DNA of 64,000 nt from Oryzias latipes. Lineage: Eukaryota > Chordata > Actinopteri > Beloniformes > Adrianichthyidae. This document shows, one piece after another, positions 1 to 11,297 of this stretch. The position numbers and the translations under genes were made by a program. How positions within the stretch are numbered: the stretch's first letter is position 1; each line of letters begins with the position of its first letter. The stretch lies in assembly GCF_002234675.1 (NCBI RefSeq), contig NC_019872.2, positions 13,203,950-13,267,949 on the forward strand, given 5' to 3'. The notes beneath the pieces were generated by a model that worked only from the letters and a program-made list of their open reading frames with translations, made no database searches and had not been told where the DNA came from.

Positions 1-290
1 TTGTGACATCATGTTTTCTAGTGAGCTAAAAATATTTAAGTGCCTAAATAAACATCATCTTATTTAGTTCTAACTCAGCCTGAAGATTTTCAGCTTTTCT
101 TTTAATTTATTTAAGTTACAGTATTTTTTTTTTGTCCCTGTGCATCTTTCGTTTAGAAATTAATATTTTATTTTGAAAAATTTAGAGAGCTCTCGTGAAT
201 AAAATAATTCTTTTCATGTAAATGTTAAGTTTTTGTAACTTTCAGTAATCCATATCCATCTATGTTATATTTCAGGGTTACTGTTGGGTG

Positions 291-343
291 ACGGCACGGT
301 GCACCCTGAACAGGCTGCCAGTCCGTCCCAAGGCCTAGTGTTC
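291..343 (-). repeat. Fragment of a common fish tRNA-derived SINE body
   Basis: The segment containing TGCACCCTGAACAGGCTGCC followed by AGTCCGTCCCAAGGCC resembles the reverse complement of the widespread fish SINE body sequence about a dwelling on 'ggcgacctgtccagggtgtaccc'. It is short and degenerate. The head of the same kind of element appears near 41961. Confidence 0.4.
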
Positions 344-586
344 CATGTACACTATAAATATCTTGAGTCTTATTTTGTTTGCACAAATCATATTTTATCC
401 TTATAGATGATAAGTAGTATTAAATTTCCTCCTTAAGCCTTCTGTGAAGTACCAAACTCCACAAACTAAACAAAGTTATCGTTTTGATCATTACAAGAAC
501 AAAGCCTGTAAAATGATCAGGCCATTTTCCCGCACAGGGCTGGTTAAGTCAAGCAATCTTAAGTCTTTTGCATCCTTCCCTTTCAG

Positions 587-827
587 GTGCAAGGCTCTTA
601 TTACGGGGAACAGGAAGCTCGCATCGGTCACTTTCCCAGCAGCGTGGTGGAGGAGCTGCAGCCTCTGATGCCCGCCAACACTGAAGTTAAAACTACTGTA
701 GGTGAAAAAACACACGCACAATTCTCCAAAAGCACACATGTTCACACAAAAGATTTATAGTGAACACCTTTTTACTTTTGTGTTCTTGTTTTTTTTTTTT
801 CAGAAGTGGGACTTTTACTGCGACTGA
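587..827 (+). CDS. mia: MIA-family secreted SH3-like protein, last two coding exons (5' part outside window)
   Basis: Two coding exons at 587-697 (37 codons) and 804-827 (7 codons plus TGA) are separated by a 106-nt intron with a GTAGGT donor and a T-rich CAG acceptor. The peptide starts VQGSYYGEQEARIGHFPSS and ends TEVKTT-KWDFYCD. This matches the end of melanoma inhibitory activity (MIA) proteins: the VQGDYYG block, the GYFPSS-like SH3 strand, and a tiny last exon encoding KWDFYC with the final disulphide cysteine. Family members are small secreted proteins with an extracellular SH3-like fold. The relative otoraplin ends differently (IDFFCE), so MIA fits better. The signal peptide and the first two-thirds of the domain must lie before base 1; I found no further exon in 1-586. 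The orthologue assignment is from recognition only. Confidence 0.85.
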
Positions 828-1214
828 TGAAGCATTTACTGCAAAGGATAACTGCACCTGCAACACCGTTTTTTCGTACTGTAAAAATGACAACATTTAT
901 AGAATTCTTGGTGACACAATCAGGCAGACTTAAAAAAAACAATATGATAATAATAATAAGATAATAAAAACTATGATTGCTTCCTAAACTGGAGGTATAA
1001 TTTTAACCCTTTCATGCCTGATTTTATTTCTAATTATATAATAAAATATCTTCAGTTTTCACATTCGAAATTACCGATAAATGGAGTCCTGCATTAAATG
1101 GTACGTTGCAAATTAGCAACATAAGGCATACAGAACTAAAGTCCTAAACTACAAGCTGGCACGCCTGTGTCTGGGAGCTGAGCTTCACCTTTGCAAACCC
1201 CAAGAGGATGCAGA
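828..1214. other. 3' flank of the mia-like gene, no gene seen
   Basis: AT-rich 3' UTR and flank. It includes an (ATA/ATAATA)-like run near 942-968. No exon or conserved element is recognised up to the TA duplication at 1215. Confidence 0.5.
963..968 (+). terminator. Candidate polyadenylation signal of the mia-like gene
   Basis: AATAAA lies 136 nt after the TGA stop at 825-827, in AT-rich sequence on the same strand. Position and motif fit a 3' UTR end, but AATAAA is common in AT-rich DNA. Confidence 0.4.
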
Positions 1215-1262
1215 TACACTGTCAGAAAAAATGTGCAAAATTTGTACCTTTAGAGGTACAAT

Positions 1263-1470
1263 GGCTTGTCACTGGGGCAGTACCCTCAAGGGTACAAATG
1301 TTGTACCCTTTCATATAGGTGCGCATCTGTACCCTTTCAGTATGTACCTTTCAAAGGCAAATATGTACCTCTGTGGACTAAATTGTACCTTATAGTGCTA
1401 TGGTACCATAATGTACCTTTAAAAAAGGTACAAATTTGTTCTTTTAAGGGTACTGCCCCAGTGACAAGCC
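1263..1470. repeat. Foldback with perfect 24-bp arms at the transposon's left end
   Basis: Bases 1263-1286 and 1447-1470 are exact reverse complements over 24 bp (arm core CACTGGGGCAGTACCC), separated by 160 bp packed with TGTACC/GGTACA motifs. Complementarity continues imperfectly outward. The region could form a long stem or be a small nested palindromic insertion. Confidence 0.8.
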
Positions 1471-2639
1471 TTTTGTACCCTATGATGGCAAATTTGTACC
1501 AGATACAGCACATTAAAAGACCAGTATAATGTTTATCACATTTATTAAACATTCAAAAAAATTACAATTCTGACATTTCACAGTATTTACAGTGTCACAA
1601 CAGGATGCATATATTTACAATTAGCAATTTTACAATAATGAAAAATCTATATTTTTCCTTCAGTTCACATTGCATTCATTGTAACTATAACCTTAACATT
1701 TGATCAATTGTAAACAGCACATAGCACTTCAGTTACCATTTTTAAACCATGAAATAAAACTTGTGACATTAACAAAAGAAGCACTAGACCTCATTTTAAG
1801 TACATCTTTCTACTGCATTCTACATTTTCTAAAAAAAGATAATAAAAAAGTAAACTTATAAACAAGTTTAAATGCATAATTTAAATAATAAAATGCATAA
1901 ATGTGATTAAGATAATATTGATACGAATTCTAAAAAGAAGAACTATAAAACACACTAAAGATTACGTTTATGTCAATACCTAGTAGATCCTCTGCAAGCA
2001 TCTCTTCTCTTCTCTTGATTCTTTGGAGACTTTGGCTAATGGAGCTTTTCTTTGAACAAGCTCAAGCACCTTTGGCACAATACTGGTAAACGCCGTCCTT
2101 GAAGCGCTGGCTTAAACTGACAGGTGATGGATGCATTCGGTCAACTTCATCAAACTGAAAATTAAAAAGAAATTAGAAAATTAATCATTCACTTTAACTA
2201 AAACAGACAAAAGACAAAACATTCTAATATTCTTTTTTGCCTCTTTCATTGCCATTTCCCTTTAGTGATCTCATTGTATAAATATTACTTGGCTTGAATG
2301 ACTATATATTTATATATGGGTTTAGAAAATTACAATGTTTTTACAATTGAGTTAAAGCTGTTAATGATCATTTTAGCAGATGTCTCAGCTTATATTGACA
2401 TTCAAAATGTATTTTAAGCTGAGAACTGATTTAAAATGTCACTGACCCCTGAGGTTGTCTTCAAGAAAGGGTACTTCTTTAGTATATCCTCTCGCACCTT
2501 GCTGTACTGGATATGCAGGACATTCACATGACCTTCAACGGATGATGCATCCTCACCAATGACAGCAACCACCTATTGGATCAAATTTAAAAGTCCATAT
2601 TAATAATAAAAAAATACAACTGCAAGCACTGATTACTGG

Positions 2640-3139
2640 GGTTAAAGCACTTTGAGATGATGTTTAAAGACAGTTTGTGCAGAGTGGTTTGGAGTTGATC
2701 AGAAATTAACTTCTGAGTTGTAGGCGGGGCTATTGACACAGTAGTTACCCTCTGCTGATGTCCGATCATCCCTTTGTTTACGCCCTCTCCCTCTAGCTTA
2801 CAGTCCTTCCAACCTAAAACTAACATTAGTGGTGAAACCAAAATGGTGAGCAATATTGAAGCTTTCCGGCCATAGTTTAGATCAAGCTCAGACAAGTATG
2901 ATGAAGATGTTAATGGATCTGTTTGTCTGCAAGTGGACGCATCAGAATAGAGCAGAGCAGAGGGACTCAGACCCACCTCATTTCATGTGGTGCGTCACAA
3001 TAGAGACCTTCCTCAAACTGCATTTATTTTGTCTGTTCCTGATTCATCCCAATTTGAGTGAATACTCAGATGTGCAGTTTTAAACGTGTTCTTTTAAACG
3101 CGCCCATCATGAGAAAAATACTGCGACATGTTAAAATGG
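2640..3139 (-). repeat. Dispersed TIR element family M, copy A1 (reverse)
   Basis: Diverged reverse copy of the family described in the Findings. It shows the GAGTTGTAGGCGGGGC block, the GTGGACGCATCAGAAT block and the CTGTTCCTGATTCATCCCAA block in reverse order. It meets copy A2 head to head near 3140. Confidence 0.6.
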
Positions 3140-3606
3140 GGGACCCACTCCAATGAAAGTTATTTTTTAAAATGTGGCATTATTATGATGACATCGTTAT
3201 AAGATTTAAGAATAAAACTGTTTCTCAATATTTATTTTCTCAAATTGGGATGAATCAGGAGCAGATGAAAAGATGTAATTTGAGAAAGCTAGCTACATTT
3301 GGCAGGCCACAAGCTCCCTGAATGAAGACAAGCGGAGCGCTTGTCTTCATTCTCCTCGTCTGAGTTGGCATCTGGCTCACATCTATAAGGCTGGATAGCT
3401 CCAATATTGCACGCCAATTCTGTTGCTTGGGGGTTGTGAGGGACTGTAAGGTAACGGGAGCGTAAACAATGGCATGATGGGAAATTAAGGCCGGTTAACT
3501 CTGCAAAACAGTCCTGTCAAGAACTTGAAGGTGAATTCCAATTGAACTGCAGAAACCATGTCCCAGAAAACATTTTTCCCTCTCAAAAACTGCATAGTCA
3601 ACGTCT
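3140..3606 (+). repeat. Dispersed TIR element family M, copy A2 (forward)
   Basis: Starts GACCCACTCCAATGAAAG and continues with GATGAATCAGGAGCAGATGA and GGCAGGCCACAAGCTCCCTG, then loses part of the 3' half. With A1 it forms an imperfect inverted repeat of about 1 kb inside the large transposon. Confidence 0.6.
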
Positions 3607-3616
3607 GTCTTTGTAT

Positions 3617-3962
3617 AATAATAATGGATTGGATTTATCTGCGCTTTTCAAGACACTCAAAGCGCTTACAGTGTGTCCATTATTCATTCACACTTGGTGA
3701 CGGTAAGCTACTGTTGTAGCCACAGCTGCCCTGGGGCAGACTGACAGAGGCGTGGCTGCCATTTCGCGCCTACGGCCCCTCTGACCATCACCGGGATCAT
3801 TCATGCACATTCACACACCAGTGGAGCCACACTGGAGGCAAGGAGGGTGAAGTGTCTTGCCCAAGGACACAACGACATTTTGGCTGGTGGGAGCGGGGAT
3901 CGAACCGCCAACCCTTCGGTCATTGGACGACCCGCTCAACCACCTGAGCCACTGTCGCCCGT
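3617..3962 (-). repeat. tRNA-derived SINE, complete head
   Basis: On the minus strand the element starts near 3962 with GGGCGACAGTGGCTCAGGTG. An A-box-like stretch (TGGCTCAGGTGG) and a B box (GGTTCGATCCC) are spaced like an internal RNA polymerase III promoter. The body runs to the GCGCTTTGAGTGTCTTGAAA region and ends in an ATTATTATTATA tail. The same body (gcccaaggacac, agcgcttttcaag) is very common in fish genomes. Confidence 0.75.
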
Positions 3963-6900
3963 ATAGTCAATATCTTGTTAATTATGCAGAGCTTTGTTGA
4001 AGGAAATACAGAAGAATTATATGTTTGTATGATGAGGACAGCATTCCAGAATGTATTCAATGTGTTGTGACTTACTCGGTACAATCTGCTGTTTCCCTAG
4101 AAAACTTTAAACTAGTTTGGATGATCTGACTTACTGCACTGTTTGACAACTAAACTGAATTGGAAAGACAGCCTGACTTTGAATGCTTGAAATGACTTTG
4201 TGAATAGATTATTTACTTACTTTGGCAAAAGAGGTGTCTTCAAGTCTTCGTCTTGTTGTAGGACTGTGTTGTAATATTATGGTGTCATCCTAGTCCACTT
4301 CAAAATCTCCACTTGAACTGGTATTGCAGCTCTTTGCAGGACAACTCGGCTGATCTGTCAAAGTATTAAAGCTTTCAGTTACTGTAATATTTAAATTAGT
4401 ATGATAGCAAAAACAAAAAAAGTAAAAACAAAGATTTTTAAATACTGACCGACTTAACAGTTTAGCAGATTTGTTATCTTGTCTAAGACAGCAATAGGAT
4501 AAAAAACTCATACTTATTTGCCCGTGTTTTGTTCCCCACACTATCCTGTCAAATAAATCATTAACCCTTAGACTCCTATTGATGCAAATATACAATCAAA
4601 ACTCTTCAGCTCAAAAATGTTCTTAATTTAGCATGTACTTGAAAGCAAAAACACAGATTATTTCCCTTGGAAATAAATTCAGGCATCAAAGGGGAATTTA
4701 CCCAAAACCATTCAAAACAAAATAGATAAATTACAATTTAAAAGAAAAACTTCACTTTCTGGATTTGTATCTTCGGCCAGACAAATTTCCAACGCACCAA
4801 GGTTTGGGTTTTTCAACAGGAGATCAGAAACCTGCTCATCAACTTCTGTCTTTGAGTCATCAAACACTTTCAAGTCCAAAGTTGGGATGTTGAACTTTTT
4901 GGCAGCTGTGAACAAAGCAAAATTATGTTTAGAATACAGCACAGAAATTATCTTTAAATTAAAAACCAATTAAAAAAATCTGTTTGCATCACAGCTGACA
5001 GTTTTTCCACAAAGTTGACTGATTCCTGTAAAGAAAAATGCTGGAAATTGTGATGTTTCCACTCACCGCATTCCCAAAAGGATTTGAAGGTCAGCTAAAC
5101 TTTAAAACATTTTTTTTTTTTTTTGGCGTTCTACATGTTCACGCACAGCTTGCATCTTTCCTGGTGGGAAAAAAATAATTACAAAAAAGAAAAAACATTA
5201 CAACACCAAAAGGTACCAACACAGCATTTATTCAGATCTAAGCCCTGTTCCAAATAAATTAATACATTTTAAAATAGTAATGGCAAATGTACAGTTCACA
5301 CTAGCTGTCACAGCAATGTTGCAGAATTTGCAGAACTGCTAAAAAAAACAACACTGACAACAATGCACTGGCTTCTAAGGACCTACAGATTTATTTCTTG
5401 GAAGTTCATTTAAAAAAATATTTTTTCCTGATTTATACATGAGTTTTTGGTTTGAGAAATCGTGACGAGTATCTGGAATCACGGACCTCCATTTAAAAAA
5501 AATAATCTCTGCAAGAGAATGATCAAAATCAACAACACAGTGATGAGCGATCATGATCATGACAACCTAAACAGTCTGTCACTGTCTTGCATTCGAGAAA
5601 TGGTGGCTGCGCGCGCACAGCAGCTAAGGCAGGCTGACATATAAATGGGAAGGACCGCCATACTCTGCGGTGTAAAAAAAATAAAGTTAAAACGTTATTG
5701 GACTCCTACACATTACAGATTAAAATGATTAACGCATTGAATTCAACGGACCTGAAATATCAGTAGGAATTATGGAGCTGGTCGTTTCAAAAGTAGCTGG
5801 CTTCCTTACTAAGAAAGACAGAAAAAAAAAAGGGGGGGTAGGCAACAACAACCGGTGCATCAACGCCAGCGTACATCGGTAAAACGGCGACAGAATTATC
5901 TAGTGAAAAAATGTATATATTTCAATGTATTTAACGGAACGCGGTACAACACCAATAAAAACAACAGCTTAATTTATTTAATGGCTGCATTTAGCTGAAC
6001 TTCAAACGGCTGAGGCTAACCGTTAGCAAACTCCTGCTCGTAGTTTGCAATCTCCTCACAGGCACATACACGGTGGAATAGCAGCATTCCACAACACAAA
6101 AGTTATTCCTTACAGATAAAATAACCAAACCCGCTTAAAACAAGTTTCCAACTTATTTTTGAGCAATTAGCAGACTTACCTCAGTCACAGCCTCTAACTT
6201 CCTCCGTCCACAGCGGGATAACAAAATGGCGGAAGAAACGAAACTTAAGAAAGTAGAGTGGGCGTGGTCTCGCTGGTTTACTCCAACATATTTCCTCTAC
6301 GTTTTTACACCTACTTAAATAAAAATTACTGATGGTAACTCCGAAAAAAGTACTCTCTCATTTTTCCTGTGTAGGTGCAAAAGCTAAAAGGTACTAATAT
6401 GTACACATAATGTAACGTAGTAACAGAGAAATTTACTTTTTTATGAGAATGTATGATTAGAAAGAAAATAACTTAAATTAACAGCTCAAAGACTAGAAAT
6501 TTAAATTGAATTTAGGCCAAGTTAAAGTACACCATATAAGGTTAAAAACATCAAATAATTTTGTCTACATTGTGCTTTTGCTCTAAATTAAAGGCAAAAC
6601 TTAAAACAGCTCTTATATAAGTAAAAAAAAAAAAACAGGCTCACACTAATACATGTTTAAAAGTTATTGTCTTGATGCTCTGCACAATCAATAAAATATA
6701 ATGTGCTTGTGTACTGTTCAGAACTAGTCATAAAAGATGTGTGGTCTCTTAAATATATTTGGTTATTTTGTGCATCTTTTCCAAATAACCAACACGTATT
6801 AAATGATTTTGGGTGACGTTTCATACACTTTGAATTATTACTTTTGTCACACAAGTGATTGTACCTTTGTTTGTGGAATAAAGGGTCCAAATATGGGCCC

Positions 6901-7056
6901 TCTGATGGTTGGAAACATATTTGTACCTTTTTTATCCTTAAATGGTACATATAAGTACCCTAAGGTGTAATTATGACTCACTTAGGGTACAAATTCACCA
7001 TTTGTACCCTAAGTGTTCACAAACGTACCCCAACCGTACCCTTTTTTCTGACAGTG

Positions 7057-7654
7057 TAGTTTCCATCAAGAGGATTTCACAGACATGCTTGAATGTCTTT
7101 TATATTAGGTTAGCAGTCATCATTGACACTCTGTGATTCTGTTCATACCTTTATAAAAAATGTACATTAATAAAAGTACACATCTATTTACTGTTTTTAT
7201 TTTACTGTGACAGTAATGTGCTCATGAAGCAACAATATCATACAAATCTCACAAGAAATTTTATAAGTTTTCCTTATTGAAACATAAAATAGTAACTTAC
7301 AACTTAAAAACATTTTTGCTGGCCAAACCCATTTAATCAAAAAAAAGAAAAAACGTTGTCATACCTTTTTAAATAGGTGAAGAAAATGGTGGATATAAAG
7401 GGAAACATTGACTCTTTATGGAAAAGAAGGAGGATCTTAGGCACAAGTATAAAAAGCATTCTAGAGTTTCTGTATCTGACTTGTTGTGTGCATATTATAA
7501 GGCAAACAGTGACCATATGTTGGAGGTTATGGCATGGCTGAACAGAGAATCGCTTCAGGGAATCTTTTTTTCTGGTAATGCTTCTTTATGTTAAATTGGG
7601 GAAAAAAATTCTTTTAGAGATCTATATTGTATTAAATTAGGAATCCAGAGTAAA
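7057..7654. other. Intergenic, AT-rich, nothing recognised
   Basis: No splice-consistent coding exon, RNA gene or clear repeat was recognised between the transposon's right end and the family M copy that follows. Confidence 0.4.
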
Positions 7655-8283
7655 TTTAAAGACCAAAATCCCATGAGAAAAATTACTGTTTTTAACTTGT
7701 TCTTATAGCATATTTCTGATGATGGAGAACATATAAAAAGAAAATTATGATTAAAACAGCATCTCTGAGCATTTCTTTATTCAAATTATTGTAATTTAGA
7801 AGCAAATGAAAAAATGGTGTTTGAAAAAGCCTATAGTTTTTACCCACAAACTGTGGGCTATAAGCTTCCTGCTCTGCTCCATTCTGATGCATCGACTTGT
7901 TCACGAATAGATCGCCGTACATCTTCCTTTTTCTCGTCCAAGCTGGCATTTGGATCAAAACTCTACAGCTGGATTGTTTCAATACTCATCACTATTTTTG
8001 TTGCAGCGGTATTTTTTTAGGTTGGGGGTGTGAGGGGTGTGAGCTAGTGGGAGACAGTAAACAGAGAGCTCTCAGCAACAGGGAGGGGAAGGGGTGTGGG
8101 GTTGCTCTGCACCAACAGTCCCGCCCACAACTCAGAGGCGAATTTCTTATGAACTCCTTCACTAATGTCCTAGAAAACAACAAAGGTTTGTTGATTTTGG
8201 CTAAAAACAGCATAATCATTAGTAAAAGACCACTGAAAATGCTTTTACAATAGACCAAAAGCTGATTGGAGTGGGACTTTGAT
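7655..8283 (+). repeat. Dispersed TIR element family M, copy B (near full length)
   Basis: Forward copy of about 630 bp. It has GATGATGGAGAACATATA near the 5' end, CTGCTCCATTCTGATGCATC and CCCGCCCACAACTCAGAGGC internally, and ends TTGGAGTGGGACTTTG. Open frames here are shadows of the repeat. Confidence 0.75.
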
Positions 8284-10533
8284 TAAAAAAACAAAACAAA
8301 CCAACTAGCCTTGACACATACTACAGTGGAATGCATTCAATTAGAAGAATCTTAATTGTGTCAGGAATGCTGGTTTGCATAAGACCCAGAAATCAGCAAT
8401 TTCTAATTCTTTCGAGCAAACCAAACAAATCAGGTTTGCATCATGATTGGAGTCATAGAGACACGAACAGGAATAATTAAACTGGCAGGAAGCAGCTGGG
8501 GTGATTGCATTAACCGACAGTGGGTGTGACAGACGAAAGGGATGACAAAACAGAAGACTGAGCAACATGTTAAACCCAGTAAAGAAACCTCACAAACAAC
8601 TCCTCAGTAAACAAACAGGATGATGATGGCTGATATCTACATATCATATATATAGACGATTTGGTAATTAGATAAGATTATTTGTGATTCTTTGTGAGAT
8701 TTTTGTGAGATTATTTAACGGTCTGGCCAAACTGACTATTGACACAAACAGGACGGAACTGCATAATACAATGCATGACAGATCTTTGGAAGTCCAACAA
8801 AACTACACAACTGGTTAAGTCTACACAAAATACATTAACTGATACATAATGACTGAAATTTAAAACACCTTAAAATAACAAACAATTCAAATGAACACTT
8901 CCAGCTCCCCCTCTTCCTGTCTTTGTTGTCAAGCTTTAGTATCAAAAGCAGCTCCATCCTCAGCCTCCCCCACGGACCAGGAAGAACACCACTGGTAACT
9001 CACAGGAATAAAATCAAGGAAATTAACATTTAACTCAGAGATAACAGAACAATAAAAACTCACGGTGTGCTACATAAACCATTTTAAAGTAATTGCTGAG
9101 GTGTCATAGCTGCCACTGAAAATAACACAGGAAAAATGATGTCGGTGCAGAACTCAACCTTTTCTGTGTGGCTGTGGACACCATTGAATTAGGTAAAAAG
9201 AGGCAGGAAGGACAAACTAGCCGCTCAGCGGTCTTGTGGTGAGTCACACTAAAGATTCTAAAAATGGGACTCGAAGCCTCCCTTCTCCACACTCAGCAGG
9301 AAAGGGTTGGATTGGGGGGGGTTTATCCACCAAATGGTTCCTAGCAGCTGTGTCTGCAGCTCACCACTCCCCCAGAAGATAGCTTAAATGTCGAGAACAA
9401 ATTTTACACATCTACATGTATGGCAACTAATGGGACTTTAAAACCAACTTCAATTTTAGCTACATTTATTTTCCACTTTTGTGATAAATTTGCGAAAGTT
9501 TTGAATAGAATAGAATGGAATAGAGTAGAACTGTATTCATCTTAGAGAGGAGAAAAAAAAGAAAAGAAAAGATAGCTGGTTTAATTTCTCATCTTATGTG
9601 CTAACACGTTTCAAAAACTGCTAAACTGGATTAACTTGAAAAAAAAAGGGCGCAAACCCAATAAATTGTTCATCTTCATCAAAGGCCCTTCTCAGACTTT
9701 GAATATTTCCAAATATCAGTTCAAAATAAATACATTTTTTTAAAAATGGGGGGGGGGGAATCCAATAGAGACAAAATACCTTAATCTGCATTTAACTGTT
9801 TTTTTATTGTTTTCTTTGCTAATGTCAGAAGGTTGTTGTCAGAGTTACAGACAAGTCATTTTTAATCCACAAGTACAAATGCACTGTACATCCAGCACAT
9901 TTAAACTATCTTTAGCAGCTCAGAAGTTGTGAACCAGAAGCCCGATGATGGAGGTCATCTTGTCGTTTTTCATACTCATTCAGCATCTTCTGAAAGTTTT
10001 GCTGCAGCTCACTTCACCTGGTCCCAGGTCCCTCTGTGGCTTTTCTCTTTTTGTTACAAACTAAAACTGACCCTAAATAAAACTTCCCTACACATACAGA
10101 CCGAGGATCTTCTCACAGAGCTCAGTTTGTGTCTAATCAAATTTGGTTCATGCAATTTAGTCATCATCAGAGCAAATCTGAGTTATTGTTTGCTCGCAAA
10201 ACCCGCAGCCCACTTCATGGTTTAAATCTCAGTAATTATGCTTGTATTAGTAAAAAATAAGCATTAATTTAAATTTGACCATCTCATTGGTAATAAATAT
10301 ATTTGACTTTACTGTAGATGTGAACACATTTTGAGTCTCAGGGAATTTTTTATTTTGTAAATCTTCCCTAAAAACACAAATTCACAGTGAGTCAGACTCT
10401 GTTGCCATGGTTTCCAGTAGACACCTGACCTCTGTGAGAACTGTTACAGTAACATAACAGGTTAAATATGAAGTAAGAAAAGCACTTGGGTTAGTAGTTG
10501 AAGAGACTCAAGGATCCAGAGTCTACTCTCCTT
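8284..10533. other. Intergenic region downstream of cryab, no gene supported
   Basis: Mostly AT-rich single-copy-looking DNA with simple tracts, including G-runs near 9315 and 9748-9758. Short open frames show no splice support or family resemblance. The 3' UTR of the minus-strand cryab gene must begin at its upper end; a T-rich stretch near 10346-10356 contains AATAAA on the minus strand. Confidence 0.5.
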
Positions 10534-11209
10534 CTACTTCTGTGTTCCATCATCACAGGAGATGGGAATGCTGCGTTCCTGTCCTTGAGAGGAGCGAGGC
10601 GCCGTGATGGTCAGCACGCCATCGAAGGTGAGGTTCGAGGTAACGTTGGCTCCTGTCACACCGAATGGGAGCCTGTACTTTCTCAGGAACTCTCTGGACA
10701 CGAAGCTGTGGTCGTCCTGAAACAGAAAGAGATCGGCACGTCAGAGAGGGACTCCATCTCTTCATCGCTCCTGCAGGTCTCCTCCGACCTCTCTGCCTTC
10801 GTGTTTCCCGTGAACGGTGATGAATTCGTCTGAGACGTTGACGGACAGCTCATCAGGGGAGAAGTGCTTCACATCCAGGTAAATCACATAGCGGTCCTTC
10901 TCCAGGCGCATCTGTAAGCAGAGTACAGCTGTTAGGATTCTTGCTATATCAGATATATTATAATTTAGCTATTAACTAATGTTTAATCAAAGTGAGCTGA
11001 TTGATTACATTTTGAGAAAAAATGTTTACCTCAGAGTGACCATTCTCTGGCCAGTTGACCCACCGCATGAAGGAAGGGCGTATCCAGGGGAACGACCAGG
11101 AGAAGGGCCACATAATTGGCCAGTCAATGAGAGGTTCTGCCAAGGAGAGGTCAGCGAAGCGGCTCGGCAGGGCCCGGCGGTACCAGGGGTACTGAATAGG
11201 AATGTCCAT
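10534..11209 (-). CDS. cryab: Alpha-crystallin B-type small heat-shock protein (complete, 3 exons, 161 aa)
   Basis: Exons on the minus strand are 11030-11209 (180 nt), 10789-10911 (123 nt) and 10534-10716 (183 nt including TAG), all in phase 0 with GT-AG introns; intron 2 is only 72 nt. The protein starts [18 protein letters not shown]. The alpha-crystallin domain starts near residue 61 ([20 protein letters not shown]) and includes [15 protein letters not shown] and [14 protein letters not shown]. The C-terminal I-x-I motif is present (IPIS) before a short tail ending DDGTQK. The 123-nt middle exon matches vertebrate CRYAB. Such proteins are oligomeric ATP-independent chaperones of lens and muscle cytoplasm. 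Oddities are seven tryptophans in the first 60 residues (9, 30, 34, 38, 42, 50, 53) and a shortened tail. Fish have two cryab paralogues and I cannot say which this is. Confidence 0.9.
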
Positions 11210-11288
11210 GGTGATATGAGGGCAGTACTGGTGCGTGAGCAGAGCTGAAGTCTGGTCTGAGATCGGTGCTGTGGGTTCTCCTCCTCTG

Positions 11289-11297
11289 CTTTTATTT
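11289..11297 (-). promoter_or_regulatory. Candidate TATA element of cryab
   Basis: Minus-strand AAATAAAAG lies about 80 nt upstream of the cryab ATG (11209), a plausible distance for a TATA box plus a short 5' leader. No transcription start evidence is available. Confidence 0.4.

Larger units (their letters stand above)
1983..6240 (-). pseudogene. Broken multi-exon gene carried inside the transposon
   Basis: Read on the minus strand, several blocks keep splice sites. A 5' leader exon ends near 6178 with donor GAG|GTAAGT. Later blocks are 5067-5160, 4756-4905, 4221-4354, 2447-2572 and 1983-2154. The 4756-4905 block reads KFNIPTLDLKVFDDSKTEVD and continues to TNPE. The 2447-2572 block reads VVAVIGEDASSVEGHVNVLH and continues to LKTTSG. 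Damage includes an in-frame TAG in 4221-4354 (after SGDFEVD), a long A-run in 5067-5160, and a one-base frameshift in the last block between QRFKDG and TSIVPKVLELVQRKAPLAKV. The peptides remind me of fish proteins annotated as SAM-domain-containing protein 3-like, but that is memory only. Function is unknown. Confidence 0.5.
1217..7056. mobile_element. 5.84 kb DNA transposon with CACTG termini (EnSpm/CACTA-like, probably non-autonomous)
   Basis: The left end CACTGTCAGAAAAAA (1217-1231) and right end TTTTTTCTGACAGTG (7042-7056) are perfect 15-bp inverted repeats, flanked on both sides by TA (1215-1216 and 7057-7058). Both subterminal regions are rich in GTACC/GGTAC motifs (about 1240-1500 and 6850-7040). 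The terminal CACTG with a 2-bp duplication fits animal EnSpm/CACTA elements as I remember them; a Tc1-like TA target is the alternative. No transposase was recognised. Inside are a broken minus-strand gene, a SINE at 3617-3962 and two head-to-head copies of a dispersed element at 2640-3606. The boundaries are seen directly; the superfamily is inferred. Confidence 0.75.

Noticed and set aside
3617..3962. A functional tRNA gene, because A and B boxes are present
   Set aside because: The boxes belong to a SINE head; no cloverleaf or acceptor stem can be drawn and a SINE body follows.
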